This document shows, piece by piece, positions 1 to 8,184 of a DNA stretch of 64,000 bases (within the stretch, counting starts at the first letter, position 1; the number at the start of each line of letters is the position of its first letter). A program made the translations under genes and the position numbers. A model generated the notes under the pieces. It was not told where the DNA came from. It saw only the letters and a list, made by a program, of their open reading frames with translations, and made no database searches. Source of the stretch: Microvirga lotononidis (GTDB lineage Bacteria; Pseudomonadota; Alphaproteobacteria; Rhizobiales; Beijerinckiaceae); NCBI RefSeq assembly GCF_034627025.1, contig NZ_CP141048.1, forward strand, positions 3,732,001 to 3,796,000. Direction: 5' to 3'.

Positions 1-417
1 TTCATAGTGAAGCGTCCAGGCTTGGGTGATGATCCCGAAATCCTTGGCGGAGCGAGGGATCAGGAAGGTACTGCTCAGAAGGTTCGACCAAGTCAGCGGA
101 TCTCGGAGGTTGAACCATAGCAGGAACCCGATTGCGAATGCGAGGACGCACCAATAAGGCGGATATATCCGCAGGAACCGTTTCTTGGCGAAGGTGCCGA
201 GCCGCTCCGGATGGCTGAGGTCCGCCGCATGGGCCTGCATGATCACGAAGCCGCTGAGCACAAAGAAGAAATCCACTCCGTAGTAGGTGAATCCGAAGGC
301 TTTCCCGAACTCCAAATCACTTAGAAATGCGCCTGAATGGAAGACAACGATAGCCGCAGCCGCCAGCCACCGGGCCACATCGATTGAGCCGAAACGCACT
401 GATGTGATGGGAGGCAT
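1..417 (-). CDS. Acyltransferase 3 family membrane protein, N-terminal part (runs off left edge)
   Basis: Reading the minus strand from an ATG at 417 gives 139 residues with no stop before the window edge. They match the start of the integral-membrane acyltransferase-3 (OafA/NodX-like) family: the proposed catalytic His in a VFHSG context at residue 27, the hallmark YYGVDFFFVLSGF at about 45-57, the KKRFLRIYPPYW motif at about 78-89, and a WTLHYE motif at the edge. Family members O-acetylate or O-acylate surface polysaccharides at the inner membrane. The substrate cannot be told from this part. At least half of the protein, with the remaining membrane helices, lies outside the window. Confidence 0.9.
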   Translation of the reverse strand, partial: MPPITSVRFGSIDVARWLAAAAIVVFHSGAFLSDLEFGKAFGFTYYGVDFFFVLSGFVIMQAHAADLSHPERLGTFAKKRFLRIYPPYWCVLAFAIGFLLWFNLRDPLTWSNLLSSTFLIPRSAKDFGIITQAWTLHYE

Positions 418-605
418 TCGGGCAGCTCTGACAAGGTGTTCGGGAAAGTTTACTTTGTAGCTACTTGGTCTTGCCCTGTCCATCAGGGCCAACGGTCGCA
501 AGCCGTGCAGTTCTAGAGTATCGGCAGTTCTGATTGAATCGGAGGCTATGCGGCGTGACGGCTTTGTGATTCCCTTATCTCGACCCTCTCCGGAGGAGAT
601 GAGCG

Positions 606-1463
606 ATGACCAAGTCCTACTCGCTGGATCTGCGGCAACGGGTGGTGCGCTTTGTTGAGGCGGGGCATTCCTTCCATGAGGCTGCCCGGCATTTTGAGGT
701 GTCGGTCGCGTTTGTGGTGCGGCTGCTGGCGGCGTGTCGGTCCACCAGCAACCTGGCGCCCCAGCCAGAGGGCGGCTGGCGCTACTCCAAGCTCGACCCG
801 CATCGCGACTTCTTGATCCGTCGCGTGACCGAGACGAACGACATCACCATGCCCCAGCTCGCGGCCGAACCGCTGGCCTTGAGCACCAGGATCACGCCGG
901 CTTCCATCGCGCGCTGGTTCATCCGCCAGGGCTATAGCGTCAAAAAAACTTTGCGGGCCAGCGAACAAGAACGCTCCGACGTGCATCAAGCCCGCGAGCA
1001 CGGGAGAGCCAAGCGCCAGCCGCGCATGCCCCAGGAGCCGCACCGGCCGGTGTTTCTCGATGAGACCGGCACATCCACCAAGATGCCCCGCCTGCGCGGC
1101 CGCTGTCTGAAAGGGCAGCGGCTGTATGCCAGGGCGCCATTCGGCCACTGGCTGACCCAGACCTTTGTCGCGGGGCTGCGCTACTCTGGTCTGACGGCGC
1201 CTTGGGTGATCGATGGGCCGATGACCCGGCAGATCTTTGAGGCCTATGTGGAGACCCGGCTCGCCCCAACCTTGTCCAAGGGTGACGTGGTGATCCTCGA
1301 CAACCTGCCGGCGTACAAGAGTGAGACGGCGGCGCAGTGCCTGAAGCAAAGGGGTGCTTGGTTCCTGTTCCTGCCTGCTTATTCGCCCGATTTGAACCCA
1401 ATTGAGCAACTCTTCGCCAAGATCAAAGCACACCTGCGCATGTCGAAGGCATGCCTTACCTAA
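606..1463 (+). mobile_element. IS630-family transposase, C-terminally truncated
   Basis: The 285-residue protein begins with a helix-turn-helix typical of IS630 ([15 protein letters not shown], about 6-20). It carries the DDE catalytic set: Asp152 in VFLDETG, Asp232 in [12 protein letters not shown] and Glu267 in the family signature [12 protein letters not shown]. Full-length relatives continue for some 30-50 residues after the last acid. Here the reading frame leaves the family sequence right after KIKAHLR (near 1437) and stops seven residues later. The right end of the element therefore seems deleted or replaced. A GGAG ribosome site lies just before the ATG at 606. I could not define terminal inverted repeats or a TA duplication. 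The element is probably immobile, although the catalytic core is intact. Confidence 0.85.
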
Positions 1464-1618
1464 ATAAAGCTGGCGCATGTATCGGCGGTTGAAGCTCTGT
1501 CCCAGCTGTTGAGCCAAGAGCGCTATGTGATCCCCTGGGAACCCGTTGGGCGTCCGTACGGCCGCAACTGCTGCTCAGGCGAATGGTGAAGTCAATTTCG
1601 GCGTAGGTGGAGCGCTCC

Positions 1619-2326
1619 TCAAAGTGAAACGCCAAAACGGCCTGCAGCCGAGCGGATATGGCTTTGCATTGCCGCTTCAGCGGTGTCTGGGTCCTGGCTG
1701 GCTATGCCCTCCAAGATAGCCTCGTGTTCACACACAGTTTCACTCAGGCGATCGAGTTGAGCCATGGGAAGCCGTTGACTTTCGACGAGCATTTCGCGGA
1801 CTGGCCGGTACATGGCAGCCAGAACTGGGTTTCCAGAGAGCTCAAAAACCATGTCATGAAAAGCCGTGTCGTTGACGGCAAGGCTGATCACGTCGCCTGA
1901 CTCTAGGGCGTCTCGCATGGCGTCGGTGCACCGCCTCAGGCGTTCCTCGGCGGGTTTGTCGATGCGAGCGGCTGCGAGCCTCGCAGCGTATCCCTCAAGC
2001 CCTAGGCGTGCCTCGTAAACATCGGCAGGCGTGCATCGATCCGAGTAACGCCACAGCGGCCGGCGAGTATCCGTTTTTGCGACAAACACTCCGCTGCCCA
2101 CCCGTACCGTCACAAGACCCATGGTCTCGAGCACTGTCAGTGCCTCCCGCACTGAGGGCCGGCTTACGCCGAGCTGCTCTGCCAGCTCCCGCTGCGAAGG
2201 AAGACGCTGTCCAGCCTTAAGGCCGCCTTTCAGGATCAGGCGCTGGATATACTCGACGATCCCGCGTGGCACGGGGGTGCGGTCGGCTAGCTCCAATTCC
2301 GACAGGTTCAGTGGATCACTTTTCAT
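1619..2326 (-). CDS. FadR/GntR-family transcriptional regulator
   Basis: This 235-residue regulator has an N-terminal winged helix (about 20-85, with LPSQRELAEQLGVSRPSVRE as recognition region). The C-terminal FCD ligand-binding domain (about 95-230) carries the metal-binding-type residues FHDM, CEHEAIL and MQSHIR. FCD regulators usually repress a neighbouring catabolic operon and release DNA when they bind a small carboxylate. The gene is divergent from the ABC-transporter/ureide operon starting at 2583, and a FadR-like palindrome lies at 2464-2474 in the shared intergenic region. It is therefore the likely local repressor of that operon, and its effector is probably a pathway intermediate (inference). 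Confidence 0.92.
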   Translation of the reverse strand: MKSDPLNLSELELADRTPVPRGIVEYIQRLILKGGLKAGQRLPSQRELAEQLGVSRPSVREALTVLETMGLVTVRVGSGVFVAKTDTRRPLWRYSDRCTPADVYEARLGLEGYAARLAAARIDKPAEERLRRCTDAMRDALESGDVISLAVNDTAFHDMVFELSGNPVLAAMYRPVREMLVESQRLPMAQLDRLSETVCEHEAILEGIASQDPDTAEAAMQSHIRSAAGRFGVSL

Positions 2327-2452
2327 CTACCGTCCCTACTTCATTCTCACCTCGAAAGCCCGTGGTGCATCAGGTCGTGCCTGCAGGCGTCTTTTTTGAC
2401 CACCTCCGAGCCTTATTAGCCTTGACCATGCGTCAGAATAGCTGCACGATCA

Positions 2453-2476
2453 ACTGGTCAGATTGGTAAGACCAGT
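2453..2476. promoter_or_regulatory. Candidate FadR/GntR operator
   Basis: The intergenic region between the divergent regulator and the transporter operon holds TGGTAAGACCA at 2464-2474, an exact fit to the FadR-subfamily consensus TNGTNNNACNA. A second, wider inverted repeat overlaps it: ACTGGTC at 2453-2459 and GACCAGT at 2470-2476. The site lies about 107 bases before the operon's first start codon, a sensible place for repression of the promoter. Assignment to the neighbouring regulator rests on position and consensus only. Confidence 0.6.
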
Positions 2477-2582
2477 TTGGCCAATATTGCCGGCCTGCAC
2501 AAGTCTCCAAAGAGTCGGCTACCAGATGGAAATAGAGAATTGATCGCCAGCTATGAGCCCGGCGTGCAAAATGGAGGAGCAG

Positions 2583-3386
2583 ATGTCAGTGAAATTCACC
2601 CGACGCGGCACATTCGTCGCAACATTAACCGCCGTATTGGCCATGTCGGCAGGGACGATGGCCTCTGCTGCCGAAATGAAGGTTGGAGCGAACCTCGGCA
2701 ACGTTCCGTGGGAGTTTCAGAACGAGAAGGGCGAGATCGTCGGTTTCGAGATCGACGTCGCCAAAGAAATCGGCAAGCGCCTGAACATGAACGTGTCCTT
2801 CGTTAACATCCCGTTCAACGGGCTGTTTGCTGCGGTGCAATCGGGTCAGGTTGATGCCGCCGTATCCTCGATCACCATCACCAAGAAGCGTCTTGAGTCG
2901 GTATCCTTCGCCCAGCCCTATTACGACAGCGACCAATCTCTGGCAGTGCGAGCCAACTCAGGCATCAAGAGCCTGGAAGGTATGGCGAGCAAGGTGGCAG
3001 CAGTCGATACGGGCTCGACCGGTGACATGTGGTCGACGCAGAACCAGCAGAAGTACAAATTCTCCGATATCCGCCGCTACGAGGGCTTGGCTCCCGCGAT
3101 GCTCGACCTCGCAGCCGGCCGCATCGACGGCTATGTCAGCGACATCCCGGCCGTCCAGTATTACATCAAGGACAAGCCGGTCTATCAGGTGGTCGAGCGC
3201 ATTCCGACCGGCGAGCAGTATTCGATGATGTTCGCGAAGAACAGCCCCCTGGCGGAAAAGGTCGATGCCGAGATCACGAAGATGAAGCAGGACGGAACCT
3301 TGGCGAAGATCCACGAACAGTGGTTCGGCGCCAAGGCGGAGCCGAACTCGTCGACTGTCAAGGTCATGGAGATGCCTAAGCTCTGA
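2583..3386 (+). CDS. Polar amino-acid-type ABC transporter, periplasmic binding protein
   Basis: This 267-residue family 3 solute-binding protein starts with a signal peptide (MSVKFTRRGTF, then a hydrophobic run, cleavage near ASA-AE at about residue 30). The family's typical opening GANLGNVPWEF and a GFEIDVAKEIGKRL stretch follow. The start at 2583 is preferred over an in-frame ATG at 2553 because GGAGG lies at 2573-2577. It is the first gene of a plus-strand operon that continues with its permease and ATPase. Family 3 proteins bind amino acids, opines and related small polar compounds. The enzymes downstream suggest a ureide- or hydantoin-type ligand, which is an inference. Confidence 0.93.
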   Translation: MSVKFTRRGTFVATLTAVLAMSAGTMASAAEMKVGANLGNVPWEFQNEKGEIVGFEIDVAKEIGKRLNMNVSFVNIPFNGLFAAVQSGQVDAAVSSITITKKRLESVSFAQPYYDSDQSLAVRANSGIKSLEGMASKVAAVDTGSTGDMWSTQNQQKYKFSDIRRYEGLAPAMLDLAAGRIDGYVSDIPAVQYYIKDKPVYQVVERIPTGEQYSMMFAKNSPLAEKVDAEITKMKQDGTLAKIHEQWFGAKAEPNSSTVKVMEMPKL

Positions 3387-3398
3387 CAGCAACTCTCC

Positions 3399-3430
3399 CC
3401 GAGCGTTTGGTATCCGTACCGGGCGCTCGG
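3399..3430 (+). promoter_or_regulatory. Intercistronic stem-loop between binding protein and permease
   Basis: CCGAGCG (3399-3405) pairs with CGCTCGG (3424-3430), and inside it GGTA (3409-3412) pairs with TACC (3417-3420). No T-run follows, so it is not a classical terminator. Hairpins at this position in ABC operons commonly stabilise the upstream binding-protein message, giving more of it than of the membrane parts. That role is inferred here. Confidence 0.55.
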
Positions 3431-3461
3431 CATGATAACGAATATTGAGGTGCTGCCCGTC

Positions 3462-4133
3462 ATGTCCATCTTCGACACCTTCCTGAACTGGAAGGTTTTC
3501 GTTCAAACCCTTCCGCTCCTGCTATCGGGCCTGACCACTACGCTGACTCTTGGAGTGACAGCCATCATCCTGGGATTCATCGGCGGCCTGGTTCTCGCGC
3601 TGCTCCGGCTCTATGCCAACTCACCGCTAAAGCAGATCGCCGTCGCCTATATCGACATCCTCCGTTCCATCCCGATCCTAGTCCTGCTCGTCGTCATCTA
3701 CTATGCGCTGCCTTTCGTCGGGTTGCGGTTGTCCCCCTTCGGGGCGGCTGCCTCTGCCCTGAGCCTCGTGTCGGCCGCTTATTCCGCTGAGATCTTCCGG
3801 GCCGGCATCGAGGCCGTGCCAAAGGGTCAGTTCGAGGCCGCCCGTGCCCTAGGCCTCAGCCCCTGGCGTCGGATGAGCGACGTGGTGCTGCCGCAGGCGC
3901 TTCGGATCGTGATCCCGCCGATCACATCCAATTCCATCAACGTGATGAAGGACACGGCTCTCGCATCCGTGGTGGCGATGCCGGACCTGCTCAAGCAGGC
4001 GACGCAGGCGCAGGCGCTGGCGGCGAACCCGACGCCCCTCATCAGTGCAGCCGTCATCTACATCCTGCTCCTGATGCCGCTCGTGCGCCTCGTCGGGGTT
4101 TTCGAAAAGCGACTTGCCGTGAGGGGACGATGA
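3462..4133 (+). CDS. Polar amino-acid-type ABC transporter permease
   Basis: This 223-residue inner-membrane permease of the HisM/GlnP type starts [21 protein letters not shown]. It has about five membrane segments and the EAA loop that docks the ATPase ([24 protein letters not shown], about residues 126-149). Start 3462 has GAGGTG a few bases upstream, whereas the earlier in-frame ATG at 3432 has none and would lie just behind the stem-loop. The stop overlaps the ATPase start by four bases, implying translational coupling. Only one permease gene is present, so the channel is probably a homodimer. Confidence 0.92.
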   Translation: MSIFDTFLNWKVFVQTLPLLLSGLTTTLTLGVTAIILGFIGGLVLALLRLYANSPLKQIAVAYIDILRSIPILVLLVVIYYALPFVGLRLSPFGAAASALSLVSAAYSAEIFRAGIEAVPKGQFEAARALGLSPWRRMSDVVLPQALRIVIPPITSNSINVMKDTALASVVAMPDLLKQATQAQALAANPTPLISAAVIYILLLMPLVRLVGVFEKRLAVRGR

Positions 4134-4864
4134 CGCGCCCGATTATCGAGATGAAGAACGTCGTCAAGTCGTTCGGCCTTTTCAAGGCGCTGCATGGCGT
4201 CGATCTCCAGGTAAAAGAAGGCGAGATCGTCGTCGTCATCGGTCCGTCCGGCTCGGGCAAGTCAACATTGATCCGCTGCATCAACCAGCTTGAGGAGCAC
4301 AACGGCGGTGAGATCATCGTCGACGGAGCGGAGGTCGGCCACGGCCGCAAGAGCACCGTGCTCACCGAGGTGGGAATGGTATTCCAGAGCTTCAACCTCT
4401 TTCCGCATATGACCGTGCTCCGCAATGTAGCGCTCGGTCCCGTCCGCGTGCGCGGTCTGTCATGGGCAGCGGCAGAGGATCGCGCCAAGCGCCTGCTGGC
4501 CCGTGTCGGGCTCGCGGATCAAGCGATGAAATATCCGGCGCAACTCTCCGGCGGGCAGCAGCAGCGGGTCGGGATCGCAAGGGCCCTCGCCATGGAGCCG
4601 AAGGTGCTGCTCTTCGACGAACCGACCTCCGCCCTCGACCCAGAGATGGTAGGCGAGGTCCTGGATGTGATGCAGCAACTTGCCAAGACTGGGGTCACTA
4701 TGGTCGTCGTGACCCACGAGATGGGATTTGCCCGCAAGGTCGCCGACAGGGTGGTGTTCATGGACGGGGGGCGGATCGTCGAACAGGGTCCTCCTGACGA
4801 GATCTTCAACGCACCAAGCGATCTCCGTCTCAGAAGCTTTCTTCAGGCCGTCCTGTCCCATTAG
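4130..4864 (+). CDS. Polar amino-acid-type ABC transporter ATP-binding protein
   Basis: This 244-residue ATPase of the GlnQ/HisP type has Walker A GPSGSGKS (about 38-45), the Q-loop [12 protein letters not shown], signature LSGGQQQR (about 139-146), Walker [15 protein letters not shown] and switch histidine VVVTHEM. It energises the permease encoded just upstream, with which it overlaps by four bases (ATGA). The length and motif set are complete. It is followed after 12 bases by the ureidoglycolate lyase gene, so import and catabolism look co-transcribed. Confidence 0.95.
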   Translation: MTRPIIEMKNVVKSFGLFKALHGVDLQVKEGEIVVVIGPSGSGKSTLIRCINQLEEHNGGEIIVDGAEVGHGRKSTVLTEVGMVFQSFNLFPHMTVLRNVALGPVRVRGLSWAAAEDRAKRLLARVGLADQAMKYPAQLSGGQQQRVGIARALAMEPKVLLFDEPTSALDPEMVGEVLDVMQQLAKTGVTMVVVTHEMGFARKVADRVVFMDGGRIVEQGPPDEIFNAPSDLRLRSFLQAVLSH

Positions 4865-4876
4865 GCTTACACATCC

Positions 4877-5395
4877 GTGCAGACACTGTTTCCCAAACGC
4901 CTGACGCCTTCAGCCTTCAGTTCCTTCGGCGAGGTGCTGTTCTTCGATCCCGGCCGCAGCCGCCTGGTGAATGATGGGCGGGCGCTGCGCTTCGATACCG
5001 ACACTCGCTTCGACCACGCAGCGACCGAGGGAGAGCCTGTGCTTGCTGTTTACCGGGCCAGCGGCTGGCCTCTGCCGATGCACCTCTTGACCTTCGAACG
5101 GCATCCTCTGTCTTCGCAGACGTTCATGGCTCTTTCCGCCGAAAGGTTCCTGATCGTTGTCGCACCGGAGGATCCAGCCGGGCTGCCCGATCTTGAGCGT
5201 GCCGAAGCGTTCGTCGGCCATCGAAACGAGGGCGTCAACTATGCCCGCAACCTCTGGCACGCTCCGATCGCGGCGGTCGGCGCAGACGGCGACTTTCTCA
5301 TGTTCATGTGGGAACGCGGCTCTTCCGAAGACTGCGTTTTCCATCATCTCGATGAGCCGCTGGTCGTCGGCTCGATCCAACCGTTCACAGAATAG
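4877..5395 (+). CDS. allA: Ureidoglycolate lyase
   Basis: The 172-residue protein fits the AllA family in length and in pattern: an N-terminal LTPSAFSSFGEVL, a central cupin-like fold with HLLTFERHPLSSQTFMALS, then NLWHAPIAAVG and a closing LDEPLVVGSIQP. AllA splits ureidoglycolate into glyoxylate and urea, a late step of allantoin breakdown. The start is a GTG at 4877 with no strong ribosome site, probably read through coupling with the ATPase that ends 12 bases upstream. It sits between an importer and two further enzymes. No allantoate amidohydrolase or urease gene is in view, so the exact ureide handled is open. Confidence 0.85.
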   Translation: MQTLFPKRLTPSAFSSFGEVLFFDPGRSRLVNDGRALRFDTDTRFDHAATEGEPVLAVYRASGWPLPMHLLTFERHPLSSQTFMALSAERFLIVVAPEDPAGLPDLERAEAFVGHRNEGVNYARNLWHAPIAAVGADGDFLMFMWERGSSEDCVFHHLDEPLVVGSIQPFTE

Positions 5396-5403
5396 GTGCA
5401 TCT

Positions 5404-6618
5404 ATGTCTCTTGATCTCGCCTTCGTCCGATCACAGTTTCCCGCGCTCGCGGACGGCTTCGCCTATTTCGACAATGCCGGCGGCTCCCTCGTCCTGCGAA
5501 ATGTCGCTGAGCGCATCTCGGAATATCTCCTGACCACAAGCGTGCAGACCGGCGCCAGCTACGAGCATTCCCAACGGGCGACAAGCCGATTGATGGAGGC
5601 GCGCGCCAAGATCGCGCGGCTGCTCGGTGCGGAACGGCGGGAAGAAATCGTGCTGGGGCCTTCGACCACCGTCCTCGCCCAGTTCCTGTCACGAGCCATG
5701 GAAGGTCGCCTCAAGCCAGGCGACGAGATCGTCGTCACGAATTTCGACCATGAGTCGAATATCGGTCCGTGGCGCTCGCTGGAGAAGCGCGGCATCGTCA
5801 TCAAGGAATGGTCCATCGACCCCGAAAGCTACGAGATCGACCTGGATGAGCTTGATCGCCTGATGAACGAACGGACCCGGCTCGTGGCTGTGACTCATGC
5901 CTCAAACATTCTAGGCACCATCAACCCGATCAAGGAGATCGCGCACCGTGTGCACGAGCGTGGCGCGGAGATCGTCGTCGACGCCGTTGCCTATGCGCCC
6001 CACCGGGCCGTGAACGTGAGCGATCTGGATGTCGATTACTATATCTTCAGCTTCTACAAGACCTACGGCCCTCACTTCGCAGTGATGTACGGCAAGTACG
6101 AGAAGCTGCTAGAGCTCGACGGGCTCTATCACTACTTTTACGGTCGCGAGAAGGTGCCGATGAAGCTCGAGCCTGGCAACACCAACTACGAGCTTGCCTG
6201 GGGTGCGGCCGGCATCGTGGATTATATCGACTCTCTCGGCGGCGGCACCGGCGACAGGGCCTCCATCGACCGCGCCTTTGGCAAGATCGCGGCGCACGAG
6301 ACCCTTCTGGGAGAAAAGCTGCTCGCCTACCTGAGGGATCGCAACGACGTTCGCATCATCGGACGCCGCGACAGTGCTACGGATCGCCGTGTACCGACCA
6401 TCGCCTTCAAGGTCGACGGACGCGACTCGGCGGAAATCGTGCGTTCCACTGAAGTCGACCGGATCGGCATCCGCTTCGGCGATTTCCACTCTAGGCGCCT
6501 GATCGAACATCTGGGCCTTGCTGACGGCAATGGTGTGGTGCGTGTCTCCATGGTGCACTACAATACACCGGAGGAGGTCGACCGGCTGATCGGAAGCCTC
6601 GACCGGGCACTCGCCTGA
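5404..6618 (+). CDS. Class V aminotransferase-fold PLP enzyme (cysteine-desulfurase-like, but cysteine-free)
   Basis: This 404-residue fold-type I PLP enzyme starts with YFDNAGGSLV, typical of the class V group. It has Asp193 and His200 in the VVDAVAYAPH motif and the PLP lysine Lys219 in SFYKTYGPH. It looks closest to the 'cysteine desulfurase-like' branch. However, I find no cysteine anywhere in the sequence, and the loop where SufS/CsdA carry their catalytic Cys reads RFGDFHSRRL. A persulfide mechanism is thus excluded. Aminotransferase, lyase or racemase chemistry is more likely. Set between AllA and a cyclic amidohydrolase, a role on an amino-ureide such as ureidoglycine is conceivable, since ureidoglycine-glyoxylate aminotransferase is also class V. 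This is an inference. Confidence 0.8.
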   Translation: MSLDLAFVRSQFPALADGFAYFDNAGGSLVLRNVAERISEYLLTTSVQTGASYEHSQRATSRLMEARAKIARLLGAERREEIVLGPSTTVLAQFLSRAMEGRLKPGDEIVVTNFDHESNIGPWRSLEKRGIVIKEWSIDPESYEIDLDELDRLMNERTRLVAVTHASNILGTINPIKEIAHRVHERGAEIVVDAVAYAPHRAVNVSDLDVDYYIFSFYKTYGPHFAVMYGKYEKLLELDGLYHYFYGREKVPMKLEPGNTNYELAWGAAGIVDYIDSLGGGTGDRASIDRAFGKIAAHETLLGEKLLAYLRDRNDVRIIGRRDSATDRRVPTIAFKVDGRDSAEIVRSTEVDRIGIRFGDFHSRRLIEHLGLADGNGVVRVSMVHYNTPEEVDRLIGSLDRALA

Positions 6619-6629
6619 GGAGGGCAAAG

Positions 6630-8048
6630 ATGGAGCTCGATCTCGCGATCCGGGGCGGCACCGTTGTCACCGCATCCGACACGTTCCATTGCGATGTTGG
6701 TATCAGGGGCGAGCGCATCGTCGTGCTGGGCGAAAATCTTCGCGCCCAACGCGAGATAGACGCTTCCGGGCTCCTCGTGCTGCCCGGAGGCATCGACAGC
6801 CATGTTCACATCGCTCAACCCTCCGGGCCCGGCGTGGTGATGGCGGACGACTTCGCCTCCGCCACGGCTTCGGCCGCGGCCGGCGGCAACACGACGGTCC
6901 TTCCTTTCGCACTTCAGCAACGGGGAACGTCCCTGCGCGCTTGCGTCGAGGATTACCGGCGGAAGGCCGATGGCGAGTGCTACGTCGATACGGCCTTCCA
7001 CCTGATCGTCTCCGATCCGACGCCAGAGGTTCTGGGGCAGGAGCTCCCCGCGCTGCTCAAGGACGGGTACACGTCATTCAAAGTTTTCATGACCTACGAT
7101 GACCTCGTGCTGAAGGACCGCGAGCTTCTCGATGTATTCGAGGTGGCGCGTCGGGAGCGCGCCCTCGTCATGGTCCATGCGGAAGGATACGACGCGATCC
7201 GCTACATGACCGAGCGCCTTGAGCGCGAGGGCCGTACCGCTCCCTATTACCATGCGGTTTCGCGCCCCGAGATCGTCGAGCGGGAGGCCACTCACCGGGC
7301 AATCAGCCATGCGGAACTCGTCGACGTGCCGATCATGATTGTGCATGTGTCCGGACGCGAGGCGATGGAGCAGATCCGCTGGGCACAGTCTCGCGGTCTC
7401 AAAGTCTATGCCGAGACCTGTCCGCAATACATCACGCTCACCGCCGAGGACCTACAAGGTCCAGACATGGACATGAGTGGTGCGAAATACGTCTGCTCGC
7501 CTCCGCCGCGGGATGAAGAGAGTCAAGCGGCAATTTGGGAGGGTCTGCGAACCGGCGTGTTCCAAACCTTTTCGTCGGACCATTGCCCGTTCCGCTATGA
7601 CAGTCCGGCCGGCAAGCTCCACCCGAACGGCAAGACCTCCTTCCGCTGGGTGCCGAACGGCATTCCTGGTGTTGAGACGCGCCTGCCCATTCTATTCTCG
7701 GAGGGGGTTTCCAAGGGACGGATCTCCCTTAACCGCTTCGTGGAACTGACCGCCACCAACCACGCAAAAATCTACGGCCTCTATCCACGCAAGGGTTCTA
7801 TCGGCATCGGTTTCGACGCCGACATCGTCCTCTGGGATCCAAACCGGCGCGAGGTCATCCGCCAGGAGATCCTCCACCACGGTGCCGACTATACGCCCTG
7901 GGAAGGGTTCGAAGTCACAGGCTGGCCGGTGACGACATTGCTGCGGGGCCAAATCGTAGCCGACGGCGGCCGTATCGTCGGTGCCAAAGGAGCTGGTCGC
8001 ATCTTGGCCAGGAACGTATCGGCCTATGCAGCGTCCATCGGCACCTGA
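6630..8048 (+). CDS. Dihydropyrimidinase/hydantoinase-type cyclic amidohydrolase
   Basis: The 472-residue protein has the full dinuclear-zinc site of the amidohydrolase family: His58 and His60 in GIDSHVH, the carboxylated Lys151 in SFKVFMTYDD, His183 in VHAEGY, His239 in IVHVSG and Asp317 in SSDHCPF. Length matches dihydropyrimidinases, D-hydantoinases and allantoinases, all of which open cyclic ureides to N-carbamoyl products in the cytoplasm. The HVH (rather than HTH) metal motif does not decide between subfamilies. It follows the PLP enzyme after 11 bases and is the last gene of the operon. No N-carbamoyl amidohydrolase accompanies it. Confidence 0.9.
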   Translation: MELDLAIRGGTVVTASDTFHCDVGIRGERIVVLGENLRAQREIDASGLLVLPGGIDSHVHIAQPSGPGVVMADDFASATASAAAGGNTTVLPFALQQRGTSLRACVEDYRRKADGECYVDTAFHLIVSDPTPEVLGQELPALLKDGYTSFKVFMTYDDLVLKDRELLDVFEVARRERALVMVHAEGYDAIRYMTERLEREGRTAPYYHAVSRPEIVEREATHRAISHAELVDVPIMIVHVSGREAMEQIRWAQSRGLKVYAETCPQYITLTAEDLQGPDMDMSGAKYVCSPPPRDEESQAAIWEGLRTGVFQTFSSDHCPFRYDSPAGKLHPNGKTSFRWVPNGIPGVETRLPILFSEGVSKGRISLNRFVELTATNHAKIYGLYPRKGSIGIGFDADIVLWDPNRREVIRQEILHHGADYTPWEGFEVTGWPVTTLLRGQIVADGGRIVGAKGAGRILARNVSAYAASIGT

Positions 8049-8184
8049 GAGCGGCGCTGGCGTTCTTTACCGAGCGTCAATCTCCTATTTGTGATCCAAA
8101 GAGGATCCGTTGATGAATGGAAGTGCTGCTCAAGGCCCCGTTCCACATGCGAGGGCAGCATTGGGCTCGTCGACGGGCGCGCCG

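Noticed and set aside
546..1517. 323-residue minus-strand open frame over the transposase
   Set aside because: The plus-strand protein carries the IS630 DDE motifs; the minus frame has none.
5404..8048. Idea that the operon degrades a sulfur-containing ring (thiohydantoin/ergothioneine type) with a desulfurase step
   Set aside because: The PLP enzyme contains no cysteine, so the persulfide chemistry of a desulfurase is not possible.
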